Positions 31,962 to 39,491 of a stretch of DNA of 64,000 nt are shown in pieces (positions within the stretch are counted from its first letter, which is position 1; each line of letters begins with the position of its first letter). The notes beneath the pieces are model-generated. The model was not told the DNA's origin. It saw only the letters and a list, made by a program, of their open reading frames with translations, and did not search any database. Origin of the DNA: Streptomyces sp. P9-A2 (GTDB taxonomy: Bacteria > Actinomycetota > Actinomycetes > Streptomycetales > Streptomycetaceae); NCBI RefSeq assembly GCF_036634175.1, contig NZ_JAZIFX010000001.1, positions 3,534,001-3,598,000 of the forward strand, given 5' to 3'. A program made the translations under genes and the position numbers.

Positions 31962-33655
31962 AGGAGGGCCTCCGGGATGTCCAGGTGGCGGGAGCGCAGC
32001 CATTCGCCGAGCGCCTTGGCCTGCGGGTCGAAACGGGCCTGCGCGGCGACGCCCTCGCCGAGGAGGGACTCGACGACGAAGTTCAGGGCGCGCAGGCGGG
32101 GCAGTACGTGCCGGGTGACGGGCAGTGCGGCGGCCTCGGGGATCAGCTCCCGGAACCGTTCGACGGTCAGCTCGTGCGCGAGCCATCGCCAGGCGTCGTC
32201 GTCCCGCGCCCACACCCCGACGTTGGCGTTCCCGCCCTTGTCCCCGCTGCGGGCACCGGCGATCAGTCCGAGGGGGGCGCGTCGGGCCGGGCCGGGTTCC
32301 AGGGGCTCCGGCACCTCCGGCGGCTCCGGCTCCGGCACGTCCGCGAGGGCGGCGGTGTCGTGAGGCGGGCCCACAGGGATGCGACGGCCGTCGTGGAGGA
32401 CGGCCACATGGTCGACGGAGCCATGGGGGACGTACACATCCTCGAACACCCCATAGGGGGCGCCCTTCCCCGGTGGCGCCATCACATGGAATCCGGGGTA
32501 ACTGGCCAGCGCCAGCTCGATGGCGGCCCCGCTCAACGACCGCCCGACCGCCTCCTGCCCCGGGTCGCGTACGACGAGCCGCAGCAGCGCGCTCGCGGTC
32601 TCCTCCGTGTCCGCGTCGGGCCGGTCGGTACGCACGAGGTCCCAGCGCGTCTCGGCGGGCGGCGACGTGGCGAGCGCGCCGGTCATCTGCTCCTTCACGA
32701 GGTCCGCCTTGGCCTCGACGTCGAGGCCGGTGAGGACGAACACGACCTCGTTGCGGAATCCGCCGAGCCGGTTGAGCCCGACCTTGAGCGTGGGCGGCGG
32801 CGCCTCTCCGCGCACCCCGTCGATCCGTACCCGGTCGGGTCCGTCCTGGGTGAGCCGCACGGTGTCGAGCCGGGCGGTGACGTCCGGCCCGGCGTACCGG
32901 GCGCCGCCGGTCTCGTAGAGCAGTTGCGCGGTGACGGTGCCGGCGTCGACGAAGCCGCCGGTACCGGGGTGCTTGGTGATGACGCTGCTGCCGTCCTCGC
33001 GCAGTTCGGCGAGCGGGAAGCCGGGCCGCAGGAGGTCGCCGGGGGGCCGCTCGCCGAAGAAGGCGTAGTTGCCGCCGGTGGCCTGGGTTCCGCACTCCAG
33101 CACATGCCCGGCGACGACGGCCCCCGCAAGCCGGTCGTACTCCGTCTCCGCCCATCCGAAGTGCGCGGCGGCCGGCCCGGTGACCAGGGCGGCGTCGGTG
33201 ACCCGCCCGGTCACGACGACGTCGGCGCCCTCGCGCAGGCAGGCCGCGATGCCGAAGCCGCCGAGGTAGGCGTGCGCGGCGAGGCTGCCGGGGTACCGCG
33301 CGGTGAGGTCGTCGCCCTCGACGTGCGCGACCCGCACCGGGACGCCGAGCCGCCCGGCCAGCTCCCGTACGGCACCGGCGAGCCCCGCCGGGTTGAGCCC
33401 GCCGGCGTTGGCGACGATCTTGACGCCCCGCTCGTGGGCGAGGCCGAGGCACTCCTCCAGTTGCCGCAGGAAGGTGCGGGCGTACCCGGCGGAGGGGTCC
33501 TTGAGCCGGTCGCGGGCGAGGATGAGCATGGTCAGCTCGGCGAGGTAGTCGCCGGTGAGGACGTCGAGCTCACCGCCGGTGAGCATCTCGCGCAGGGCGT
33601 CGAAGCGGTCCCCGTAGAACCCGGAGGCGTTCCCGATCCGCAGGGGCGCCGTCAC
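31958..33655 (-). CDS. AtuA-like acyclic terpene utilisation family protein
   Basis: A 565-residue protein of the DUF1446/AtuA family. The family block IGNASGFYGDRFDALREML opens the protein, followed by VKIVANAGGLNPAGLA (about 79-94), HPGTGGFVDAGTVTAQLLYE (about 240-260) and a C-terminal region (GARSGDKGGNANVGVW) that corresponds to the separate small AtuA-C subunit in some organisms. AtuA is needed for citronellol/geraniol degradation in Pseudomonas, though its reaction is unclear. Here it is encoded with a carboxylase, dehydrogenase and hydratase, which supports a role in branched or terpenoid acyl-CoA breakdown. GTG start overlaps the upstream gene's stop. Confidence 0.88.
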   Translation of the reverse strand: MTAPLRIGNASGFYGDRFDALREMLTGGELDVLTGDYLAELTMLILARDRLKDPSAGYARTFLRQLEECLGLAHERGVKIVANAGGLNPAGLAGAVRELAGRLGVPVRVAHVEGDDLTARYPGSLAAHAYLGGFGIAACLREGADVVVTGRVTDAALVTGPAAAHFGWAETEYDRLAGAVVAGHVLECGTQATGGNYAFFGERPPGDLLRPGFPLAELREDGSSVITKHPGTGGFVDAGTVTAQLLYETGGARYAGPDVTARLDTVRLTQDGPDRVRIDGVRGEAPPPTLKVGLNRLGGFRNEVVFVLTGLDVEAKADLVKEQMTGALATSPPAETRWDLVRTDRPDADTEETASALLRLVVRDPGQEAVGRSLSGAAIELALASYPGFHVMAPPGKGAPYGVFEDVYVPHGSVDHVAVLHDGRRIPVGPPHDTAALADVPEPEPPEVPEPLEPGPARRAPLGLIAGARSGDKGGNANVGVWARDDDAWRWLAHELTVERFRELIPEAAALPVTRHVLPRLRALNFVVESLLGEGVAAQARFDPQAKALGEWLRSRHLDIPEALL

Positions 33656-34467
33656 GGGGTGTCCCCCTCGCCGTCCTCGCCCTCCCCCTTCGGCGGGCGT
33701 CCGCCTCCGGGTGGCCCGGCGAAGGCCTGGGCGATGTCGAGCCAGCGGTCGGCGTCGGGCCCGTCGGCGGTGAGGGCGAGGTCGGCGCGGTGGGCGCGCT
33801 GGGTGACCAGGAGGCAGAAGTCGAGTGCGGGCCCGCTGACGCGCTGCGGGGCGTCGACGGGGCCGTAGCTCCACAGTTCACCCCCCGGCGCGACGAGTTC
33901 GACGCGGAAGGGGTCGGCGGGCGGGGTGAGCCCGTGCGCCCCGTAGGCGAAGTCCCGGGTCCGCACCCCGAGCCAGGCCACATGCCTCAGCCGGTCGGTG
34001 GGTGGCCGCAACACACCGATCGCGTCCGCGATGTCGAGCCCGTGGGCCCAGGTCTCCATGAGCCGGGCCGTCGCCATGGAGGCCGCCGACATGGGCGGTC
34101 CGTACCAGGGAAAGCGCGTGCCGGGGGGCGCGGACCGCAACCCCTTCTCCAGCGCCGCCCGTCCCTCGCGCCACCGCGCGAGCAGTTCGGCGGGCGCGAG
34201 CCGCGCGTACTCCTCGGCGCCTTCGTCGACGAAGGTGTGCGGGGCGGCGAGCGCCTGCTCCACCAGCCCCTGGAACCCTTCCGCGTCCGTGACGGCGAGC
34301 AGCGCGGAACGGTCGGTCCAGGCGAGGTGGGCGACCTGATGGGCGACGCTCCACCCGGCGGCGGGCGTCGCGAGCCCCCACTCCTTCGGCCCGAGCCCGG
34401 CCACGAGCCGGTCGACCTCCTCGCTCTCCTCACGCAGATCGTCGATCACGGGCGTCGGATCGGACAC
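33652..34467 (-). CDS. MDMPI/DinB-like protein, first gene of the acyl-CoA operon
   Basis: A 271-residue protein of the actinobacterial maleylpyruvate isomerase-like family (TIGR03084 type). The DinB-like four-helix domain spans about 5-150 (WGLATPAAGWSVAHQVAHLAWTD with the conserved His pair, then METWAHGLDIADAIG), and a beta-rich C-terminal domain follows (VELVAPGGELWSYGPVDAP). The metal-binding His triad of DinB proteins (HQVAH and the WAHG His) appears present. Such proteins may use mycothiol as cofactor; the substrate here is unknown, but its place at the head of the operon suggests a thiol-dependent or CoA-transfer step. GTG start with GAGGGGAG upstream; GTGA overlap with AtuA. Confidence 0.85.
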   Translation of the reverse strand: MSDPTPVIDDLREESEEVDRLVAGLGPKEWGLATPAAGWSVAHQVAHLAWTDRSALLAVTDAEGFQGLVEQALAAPHTFVDEGAEEYARLAPAELLARWREGRAALEKGLRSAPPGTRFPWYGPPMSAASMATARLMETWAHGLDIADAIGVLRPPTDRLRHVAWLGVRTRDFAYGAHGLTPPADPFRVELVAPGGELWSYGPVDAPQRVSGPALDFCLLVTQRAHRADLALTADGPDADRWLDIAQAFAGPPGGGRPPKGEGEDGEGDTP

Positions 34468-34545
34468 GATGGCGCTCCCCTCGGGGCACGGGCACGGCGG
34501 TGTGCGGCGCGATGTGGTGTGGAGCATGGCAGGGGCACTCATAAC

Positions 34546-34567
34546 AATCAAGCACGCTTGCATGATT
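34546..34567. promoter_or_regulatory. Probable operator of the acyl-CoA operon
   Basis: AATCAAGCA and TGCATGATT form a near-perfect dyad (8 of 9) around CGCT, about 80 bp upstream of the operon's first start. The length and the AAGCA-type half-sites are those of TetR-family fatty-acid/branched-acid regulators, and a TetR gene ends this operon. The rest of the gap to the GNAT remnant is GC-rich and featureless. Confidence 0.55.
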
Positions 34568-34711
34568 TATCGCAGGAGGTACGGGCCGCCCGCCGCTCCG
34601 GCGCTCCGCCGCTCCGGGCCCGGAATCCGCCGCGGATCGTTGATTCCCACGGACGGGAGGCGCGCACTACTGGGACGATCTTCGCGTACCCGACGAACTG
34701 GGGGGCTTCTC

Positions 34712-35121
34712 ATGCACGATCTCGCGGACTCGATCGAATCATGGAACAACTCGCCGCCGCATGGCGCGTCATGGTGCTCGACAGGAACCCGGATGCAAAC
34801 GTCCGCGACCTCCCGGGCGTCGCCGTCCGCTGGGCCGACTGCCGGTTCCCCTTCTGGAACTGCGTCACGCTGACCGACGACGACACGGACTCCGGACTCG
34901 TGAAGCAGCGCCTGAACGAGGCGGCGGAGATCATGCGGTCGAAGAGGAGTCCGGGTTTCCTGTGGGTCTTCGAGGATCTCCTCGACGACGAGGCGCGCGC
35001 AGCGCTCGATCCGGCGGCCGAGCAAGCGGGCCTCGTGCACGCCTTCCCCGGTACCGGCATGGCGGGAGACCTGCTGCCGGTTCCCGAGCCGGCCCACCCC
35101 GACCTGACGTTCTCGCGGTGA
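34712..35121 (+). pseudogene. Frameshifted and truncated GNAT-type acetyltransferase gene
   Basis: A good ribosome-binding site (GGGGGG) precedes ATG at 34712, which gives MHDLADSIES and then leaves frame. The family sequence resumes one frame over at 34741 with MEQLAAAWRVMVLDRNPDA, then FPFWNCVTLTDDDTDSG and PGFLWVFEDLLDDEARAAL. The frame ends after HPDLTF-SR, about 136 codons in, where full-length relatives continue with a GNAT domain of more than 100 further residues. So there is one frameshift near 34737-34740 and loss of the 3' half. A strong hairpin sits 37 nt after the stop. It could still make a 126-residue product from ATG 34741, but that start has no ribosome-binding site. Confidence 0.7.
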
Positions 35122-35157
35122 AGCCGCCACCTCATGTGCCGGGCCACGCAAAAACAT

Positions 35158-35191
35158 ATGAGTCCCATCCCGAAAGCGGGATGGGACTCAT
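35158..35191. terminator. 15-bp perfect hairpin after the GNAT remnant
   Basis: ATGAGTCCCATCCCG (35158-35172) pairs perfectly with 35177-35191 around an AAAG loop, preceded by a run of A. It is one of the most stable hairpins in the window. Confidence 0.7.
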
Positions 35192-35225
35192 GTCCGAGCG
35201 CCGGGCAGGCCTTGCACCTGCATCT

Positions 35226-35242
35226 CCCCGCAGGAAGCGGGG
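35226..35242. terminator. Second hairpin, CCCCGC/GCGGGG
   Basis: A 6-bp GC stem with loop AGGAA, followed by CGTCTTTCCTT. It lies in the 290-bp gap between the GNAT remnant and the convergent EamA gene. Together with the previous hairpin it could be a terminator pair or the end of a lost mobile element. Confidence 0.5.
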
Positions 35243-35411
35243 CGTCTTTCCTTGGACCACCGACGCACGACCGGCAACCGGAAACTCCGGCGACCAGCTC
35301 AAGATCAAGTCTACCGTAACCCTCCGGCCGGACACACCCGGCCCCTTCCACCCCGCACGCCGGCACTTCGCCCCCTCCGCGCCCCGGGGGCTCCTCTCCC
35401 GAAGAAGGGGC

Positions 35412-36377
35412 TCAGGCGGACCGCTCCGGGAGTGTCCTCGCCCGCCCCCGCCCCACCTGTGTCCGTACCGCCCCCATGCTCGCCGCGATGACCAGGGCGA
35501 TGGCGGCGGCCTCGGTGAGGGTGAGGGCCTGGCTGAGGATGAGGAAGCCGGCCGCCGCGGCGATGGCCGGTTCCAGGCTCATCAGGATGGCGAAGGTGGA
35601 GGCGGGCAGTCGGCGCAGGGCGAGGAGTTCCAGGGTGTACGGGAGGACGGAGGAGAGCACCGCGACCGCCGCGCCCAGGGCGAGAGTCGTCGGCTCGACG
35701 AGCTTCGTACCGGACTCGGCGATGCCCAGCGGCAGGAACACCAGCGCCGCCACGCCCATGGCGAGGGCGAGCCCGTCGGCCTGCGGGAAGCGGCGGCCCG
35801 TCCGCGCGCTGAAGACGATGTAGGCCGCCCACATGACGCCGGCCCCCAGGGCGAAGACGACACCCAGGGGGTCGAGGCTGCCGAAGCTTCCGCCGCCGAG
35901 CAGGACGACACCGGCCAGGGCGAGTCCCGCCCACAGGAAGTTGACGGCCCGCCGGGAGGCCAGGACGGAGAGGGCGAGCGGGCCGAGGACCTCCAGGGTG
36001 ACCGCCGTGCCGAGGGGGATGCGGGCGACGGACTGGTAGAAGAGGCCGTTCATCCCGGCCATCGCGAGCCCGAAGACGATCACCGTGGTCCAGTCGGCGC
36101 GCGAGTGTCCCCGCAGCCGGGGCCGGCACACCACCAGCAGCACGATCGCGGCCACCAGCAGGCGCAGCGTCACGACGCCGAGCGCACCGGCCCGTGGCAT
36201 CAGCGTCACCGCGAGGGCGCCGCCGAACTGGACGGATATCCCGCCCGCCAGGACCAGTCCGACCGGCCCCAGGGATCCGCGCCCGCGCGGGGCGCCCACC
36301 GCCTCCGGCGCATGTCCCGGAGCCGCCCCGGGTACGGCGGCCGGGGCGGACGGGGTGGCAGCACTGGACGTCGTCAC
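35412..36377 (-). CDS. EamA-family (DMT superfamily) exporter
   Basis: A 321-residue membrane protein with about ten transmembrane helices arranged as two EamA repeats (about 40-165 and 175-300), similar to RhtA/YdcZ-type threonine/homoserine or metabolite exporters. Characteristic stretches: GGISVQFGGALAVTLMP, FYQSVARIPLGTAVTLEVLG (first repeat) and LEPAIAAAAGFLILSQALT (second repeat). The first 35 residues are a disordered Ala/Pro/Gly tail. Substrate unknown. GTG start. It is convergent to the GNAT remnant; the 256-bp upstream gap holds a GGGACGGGCC tandem repeat at about 36597-36630. Confidence 0.88.
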   Translation of the reverse strand: MTTSSAATPSAPAAVPGAAPGHAPEAVGAPRGRGSLGPVGLVLAGGISVQFGGALAVTLMPRAGALGVVTLRLLVAAIVLLVVCRPRLRGHSRADWTTVIVFGLAMAGMNGLFYQSVARIPLGTAVTLEVLGPLALSVLASRRAVNFLWAGLALAGVVLLGGGSFGSLDPLGVVFALGAGVMWAAYIVFSARTGRRFPQADGLALAMGVAALVFLPLGIAESGTKLVEPTTLALGAAVAVLSSVLPYTLELLALRRLPASTFAILMSLEPAIAAAAGFLILSQALTLTEAAAIALVIAASMGAVRTQVGRGRARTLPERSA

Positions 36378-36633
36378 GGCGCCTTCCTCGGGCTGGGAGA
36401 AGGAAGCGGAGGCCCCCTCGGCAACGGTGCATCGCGGTGGACTTTCCGGTCCAGGGTATGACCTCGGTCAGCACCGTGATGCTTCTACGTACCTGACGAT
36501 GAGTCCCCCGCCCCGCCCGGGTCAATTTCGTCCGTCATACGGACCGAGCACCTCCGGGAGATCCGTCGCTCTCCGGTCCCCCCGGTCGAAGGACGGGCCG
36601 GGGACGGGCCGGGGACGGGCCGGGAAGAGGAAG

Positions 36634-37581
36634 TCACTCGGAGACGGCGACGTAACGGGCGCCCTCGTCCTCCTCGACGTCCTTCTCCTGTTCGGACAGA
36701 TCCACCCGCACGCCCGCCGGTTCGAGGGCTTCCCGGACCCGCAGCATCATGGCGTCGCTGAGGTAGTGGTGGTGCAGGTCGAGGAAGCGCAGGTGGCTGA
36801 GCGGCTGCCCGCTCAGCAGGGCCGCGGCACCCTCGTCGCCGAGCGCGCCCATCGACAGCCTCAGGGATGCGAGCCGGGCCACGACCGGGGCGTGGGCCAC
36901 GGCGGCCGCGATCTCGTCCTGGAACTGGCTGTTCTGCAGCCCCAGGTGGCGCAGGGAGGGCAGCCGCTCACCGGTGAGCAGCGGCCGGAGGTCCTCCAGG
37001 GTGGTGTCGCAGCCGTAGTACTCGTCGCCCAGCCACAGCTCCAGGCACTCCAGGGACGGCAGGTCGGACGCGGCCACGTTGCGCGTGACCGAGGCGGGCA
37101 GCCCGCCGGTCTCGAAGCGCAGGGTGCGCAGTCCTTCATGGCGGACGACGGGGAACTCGAGACCGTTGCCGCCGCGCACACCGAGCTCCCGCAGCCGGGG
37201 GTATGCCTCCAGCACGGGAGCGACATCGGACTGTTCCATCCAGGAGATCTCGCTCTCCTCGAAGTGGACGTCACCGAGGAACAGCGCTTCCAGGCCGGTC
37301 AGCCGGGGGCTCGCCTCGACGAGCATGTCGATCGTCTCGGCCGGCCAGCCATCGGATCCGTACCACGCGGAGCCGATGACGAGCGCGCGCACCCGCTCCA
37401 GCGGCACGGTCTCGGTGAAGCGCTTCCAGTACTCGTCCGAATCCTCGTCCCCGCCGTACAGGCCGCTCCGCATGCGCCACGCCACGGAAGCGGGATCGGC
37501 CGGCAGGGTGCAACCGGAGGACTCCTGCGGGAAGGTCAGGACGGGAAGCCCGTGGAAATTGTTCAAGTGATCTGCGAACAA
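36634..37581 (-). CDS. STM4015-like leucine-rich-repeat protein
   Basis: About 315 residues with leucine-rich repeats (SLECLELWLGDEY, SLRHLGLQNSQFQD, RLASLRLSMGALGD, SHLRFLDLHHHYLSD). The N-terminus has the family block HLNNFHGLPVLTFPQE, and the family is usually annotated STM4015 after a Salmonella gene. Such proteins in STM4014-4017-type loci have unknown roles. Here no partner genes of that locus are adjacent. The start is uncertain: the only in-frame candidates are TTG codons at 37581 and 37566 with poor ribosome-binding sites, so the annotated 5' end may reflect a lost start. Acidic C-terminus (EKDVEEDEG). Confidence 0.75.
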   Translation of the reverse strand: MFADHLNNFHGLPVLTFPQESSGCTLPADPASVAWRMRSGLYGGDEDSDEYWKRFTETVPLERVRALVIGSAWYGSDGWPAETIDMLVEASPRLTGLEALFLGDVHFEESEISWMEQSDVAPVLEAYPRLRELGVRGGNGLEFPVVRHEGLRTLRFETGGLPASVTRNVAASDLPSLECLELWLGDEYYGCDTTLEDLRPLLTGERLPSLRHLGLQNSQFQDEIAAAVAHAPVVARLASLRLSMGALGDEGAAALLSGQPLSHLRFLDLHHHYLSDAMMLRVREALEPAGVRVDLSEQEKDVEEDEGARYVAVSE

Positions 37582-37825
37582 GGGTGTTGAGGCACATCAG
37601 CTGGGAAATCCACTGCGGGTCCTCGGGTGTCGGCGACTGGGGTGCGCACAGTTCTAGCAGCAGTCGGTGACACCGGCCGGAGAGGTCCGGTTCGAGAGGA
37701 CATGGCAGGGGCGCCGGAGCTGTCGGAGGTGTCGGAGGTGTCGGCAGGCGAAGGGCGGGCACCGGGACGGGTACCGTCCCCACCAGGGAAGCCCTGTCCG
37801 CCCCGCTCCTACCTCCCGAGGCCCC

Positions 37826-38281
37826 GTGCGACGACTCATTGCCCGTCTCTGGCGACTCCTGCGCCCCGTCCAGAGCCGCCTCATGTGGTTCCTGAACGCC
37901 AAGTTCGTGGTCGGGGTGACCGGCGTCGTGCGCGACGACGAGGAGAGGGTGCTGCTGCTCCAGCACCGGATGTGGCCACCGGGCCGTCAGTGGGGCCTGC
38001 CGAGCGGCTTCGCGCACAAGGACGAGGACTTCCGGCAGACCGTGGTGCGCGAGGTCAAGGAGGAGACCGGCCTCGACGTGGAGGCGGGCCGCCTCGTGAT
38101 GCTGAACAGCGGTTTCCGCACCCGCCGCCTGGAAGTGGCCTACGAGGCCCGGCTGCTGGGCGGCGAGCTGCGCCTGGACCCCTTCGAGATCCTGGAGGCC
38201 CGCTGGTGCCGCCCGGACGACCTCCCCGAGGACATCCAGCCGGTGTGCGGGCCGCTGATACGGGGCGAGACGGTCCCCTGA
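37826..38281 (+). CDS. NUDIX hydrolase
   Basis: A 151-residue NUDIX protein. The Nudix box fits the consensus fully: GFAHKDEDFRQTVVREVKEE plus TGL (about residues 61-83), with the REVKEE metal-ligand Glu residues intact. The N-terminus is basic and amphipathic (RRLIARLWRLLRPVQSRLMW), perhaps a membrane-surface contact. These enzymes hydrolyse nucleoside diphosphates linked to another group X; the substrate here is unknown. GTG start with a GAGG about 5-7 nt upstream; the in-frame extension to 37667 encodes an unlikely Cys/Arg-rich stretch. Confidence 0.85.
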   Translation: MRRLIARLWRLLRPVQSRLMWFLNAKFVVGVTGVVRDDEERVLLLQHRMWPPGRQWGLPSGFAHKDEDFRQTVVREVKEETGLDVEAGRLVMLNSGFRTRRLEVAYEARLLGGELRLDPFEILEARWCRPDDLPEDIQPVCGPLIRGETVP

Positions 38282-38354
38282 GGCACCGCCCCGGGGCTCC
38301 GGTAGCTCGGGCCCGCTACTTGCCGGGTTCGCCCCCTGCGGTTCGAGACCCCTC

Positions 38355-38397
38355 GTTGCATCACTCACCCGCCATGTAGTACTTCTTATACATGAGC
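38355..38397 (+). promoter_or_regulatory. Promoter and palindrome at the XRE start (leaderless)
   Basis: TTGCAT (38355-38360) and TAGTAC (38377-38382) are 16 nt apart. Transcription would then start at or within a few nt of the ATG at 38392, and there is no ribosome-binding site, so the mRNA is probably leaderless. CATGTA and TACATG flank the -10 region as an inverted repeat (38374-38395), a likely autoregulatory operator. Confidence 0.5.
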
Positions 38398-38640
38398 GAG
38401 CAGGTGCACAACAGACTGGCCATGGTGCGTGCCGAGCGGAAGGTGTCACGGCAGGGCCTGGCCGAGGCGGTGGGAGCGCATTACCAGACCATCGGCTATA
38501 TCGAGCGGGGGCAGTACAACCCGAGCCTCGACCTGGCGTTGAAGATCGCGCGGTTCTTCGAGCTTCCGGTGGAGGCCCTGTTCTCGCTCGAGCCGTTCCG
38601 GCCGCTCACGGATGAGATCTACGGGAGGAAGCCTTCATGA
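38392..38640 (+). CDS. Small XRE-family regulator
   Basis: An 82-residue protein that is little more than a Cro/CI-type HTH (about 6-60): RAERKVSRQGLAEAVGAHYQ, TIGYIERGQYNPSLDLALKI, ARFFELPVEALFSLEPF. This short YozG/Xre type with the VGVHRQTI-like segment is typically paired with a small membrane protein, as here, and represses its own operon. The next gene overlaps its stop by ATGA. The inverted repeat CATGTA/TACATG overlaps the start codon region, consistent with autoregulation. Confidence 0.9.
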   Translation: MSEQVHNRLAMVRAERKVSRQGLAEAVGAHYQTIGYIERGQYNPSLDLALKIARFFELPVEALFSLEPFRPLTDEIYGRKPS

Positions 38641-39167
38641 CCACCACACCGCTGACGCGCTACGACCACGGCATGCTGCGGCTCATGAACGACCGCCACG
38701 GCCGCCCGCTGTACGCCACGGCCGCCCGCCGGCGCCTGGTCGTCGCCGCGCACCTGCTGCTGACTACGGCCATCGGCGGGCTCATGGCCTACCCCTACCT
38801 CGCGGAGGGGGAACCGGTCTGGTCCCTCGCCGTCATGGCGGTGCTGCTGCTGCCGTGGATGGTCGCGACCGGGGCGATCAACGCGGCCACCCGTGGTCTG
38901 CTCGAACTGCGTGAACGAGCGCTGGACGAACGCCAGTCCGCCGAACGCGCCCGGGTGCGGGCCCGCGCCCACCGGGTGATGACCCTCCTCCTCGCCGCCA
39001 CCGCGGTCGTCCTGCTGATCGTGGGTGCGGCCGACGGCAGCGCTCCCACGGCGTACGCGGCACCGGTACTCATCGCGGTCCTCGTGGCGCACTGGCTGAT
39101 GCCGTTGTGGGTGGCCGGCCTGATGGCCCAGGACGAGCCGGCCGAGGACGACAGCCTCACGGCCTGA
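38637..39167 (+). CDS. Membrane protein paired with the XRE regulator
   Basis: A 176-residue integral membrane protein with four predicted transmembrane helices in two hairpins (LVVAAHLLLTTAIGGLMAY, SLAVMAVLLLPWMVATGAI, VMTLLLAATAVVLLIVGAA, APVLIAVLVAHWLMPLWVA). A charged helix between helices 2 and 3 (LLELRERALDERQSAERARV) probably forms a cytoplasmic coiled coil. The XRE-plus-DUF2178-like-membrane arrangement is widespread; the function is unknown. ATGA overlap with the XRE gene shows they are one operon. GAGG ribosome-binding site within the XRE gene. Confidence 0.82.
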   Translation: MTTTPLTRYDHGMLRLMNDRHGRPLYATAARRRLVVAAHLLLTTAIGGLMAYPYLAEGEPVWSLAVMAVLLLPWMVATGAINAATRGLLELRERALDERQSAERARVRARAHRVMTLLLAATAVVLLIVGAADGSAPTAYAAPVLIAVLVAHWLMPLWVAGLMAQDEPAEDDSLTA

Positions 39168-39236
39168 CAAGTGGGCCGCGCCCGGCCGGCAACGGATCGC
39201 TCGGAAGCGCCATGGAGAGGCCGACCTGCTCGGACG

Positions 39237-39300
39237 CTCAAGGGCTCAAGGGCTCAAGGGCTCAAGGGCTCAAGGGCTCAGGGACGCAAGGGCGCAAGGG
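39237..39300. repeat. CTCAAGGG octamer tandem repeat
   Basis: Five perfect CTCAAGGG copies (39237-39276), one CTCAGGG, then two CGCAAGGG variants. Noncoding, between the convergent membrane-protein and oxidase genes. The remainder of this 324-bp gap shows nothing recognisable. Confidence 0.8.
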
Positions 39301-39491
39301 CCGACGGGAGAAGCCTTGGCCACGGAAGCGTGAAACGGTGACGCAACCGGGCGACGTCCTGGCCGGGGATGCGCCGAACCGGCGGCGGCCCCGCCCGGGC
39401 GCCCTGCGGGTGGTGGAGAACCGGAAGCAACGGCTGCGGGGGCTCGTCCGAGCGCGTCGCGGACATGAGGACGGTGACTGCTCACGGTTTC

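Noticed and set aside
35158..35242. Hairpin pair considered as a CRISPR repeat or a TnpB right end
   Set aside because: No repeat-spacer periodicity and no TnpB-like coding sequence nearby; kept only as terminators or a possible scar.
38290..38352. GGTTCGAGACCCC-like word resembling a tRNA T-loop
   Set aside because: No acceptor, D or anticodon stems could be drawn around it.
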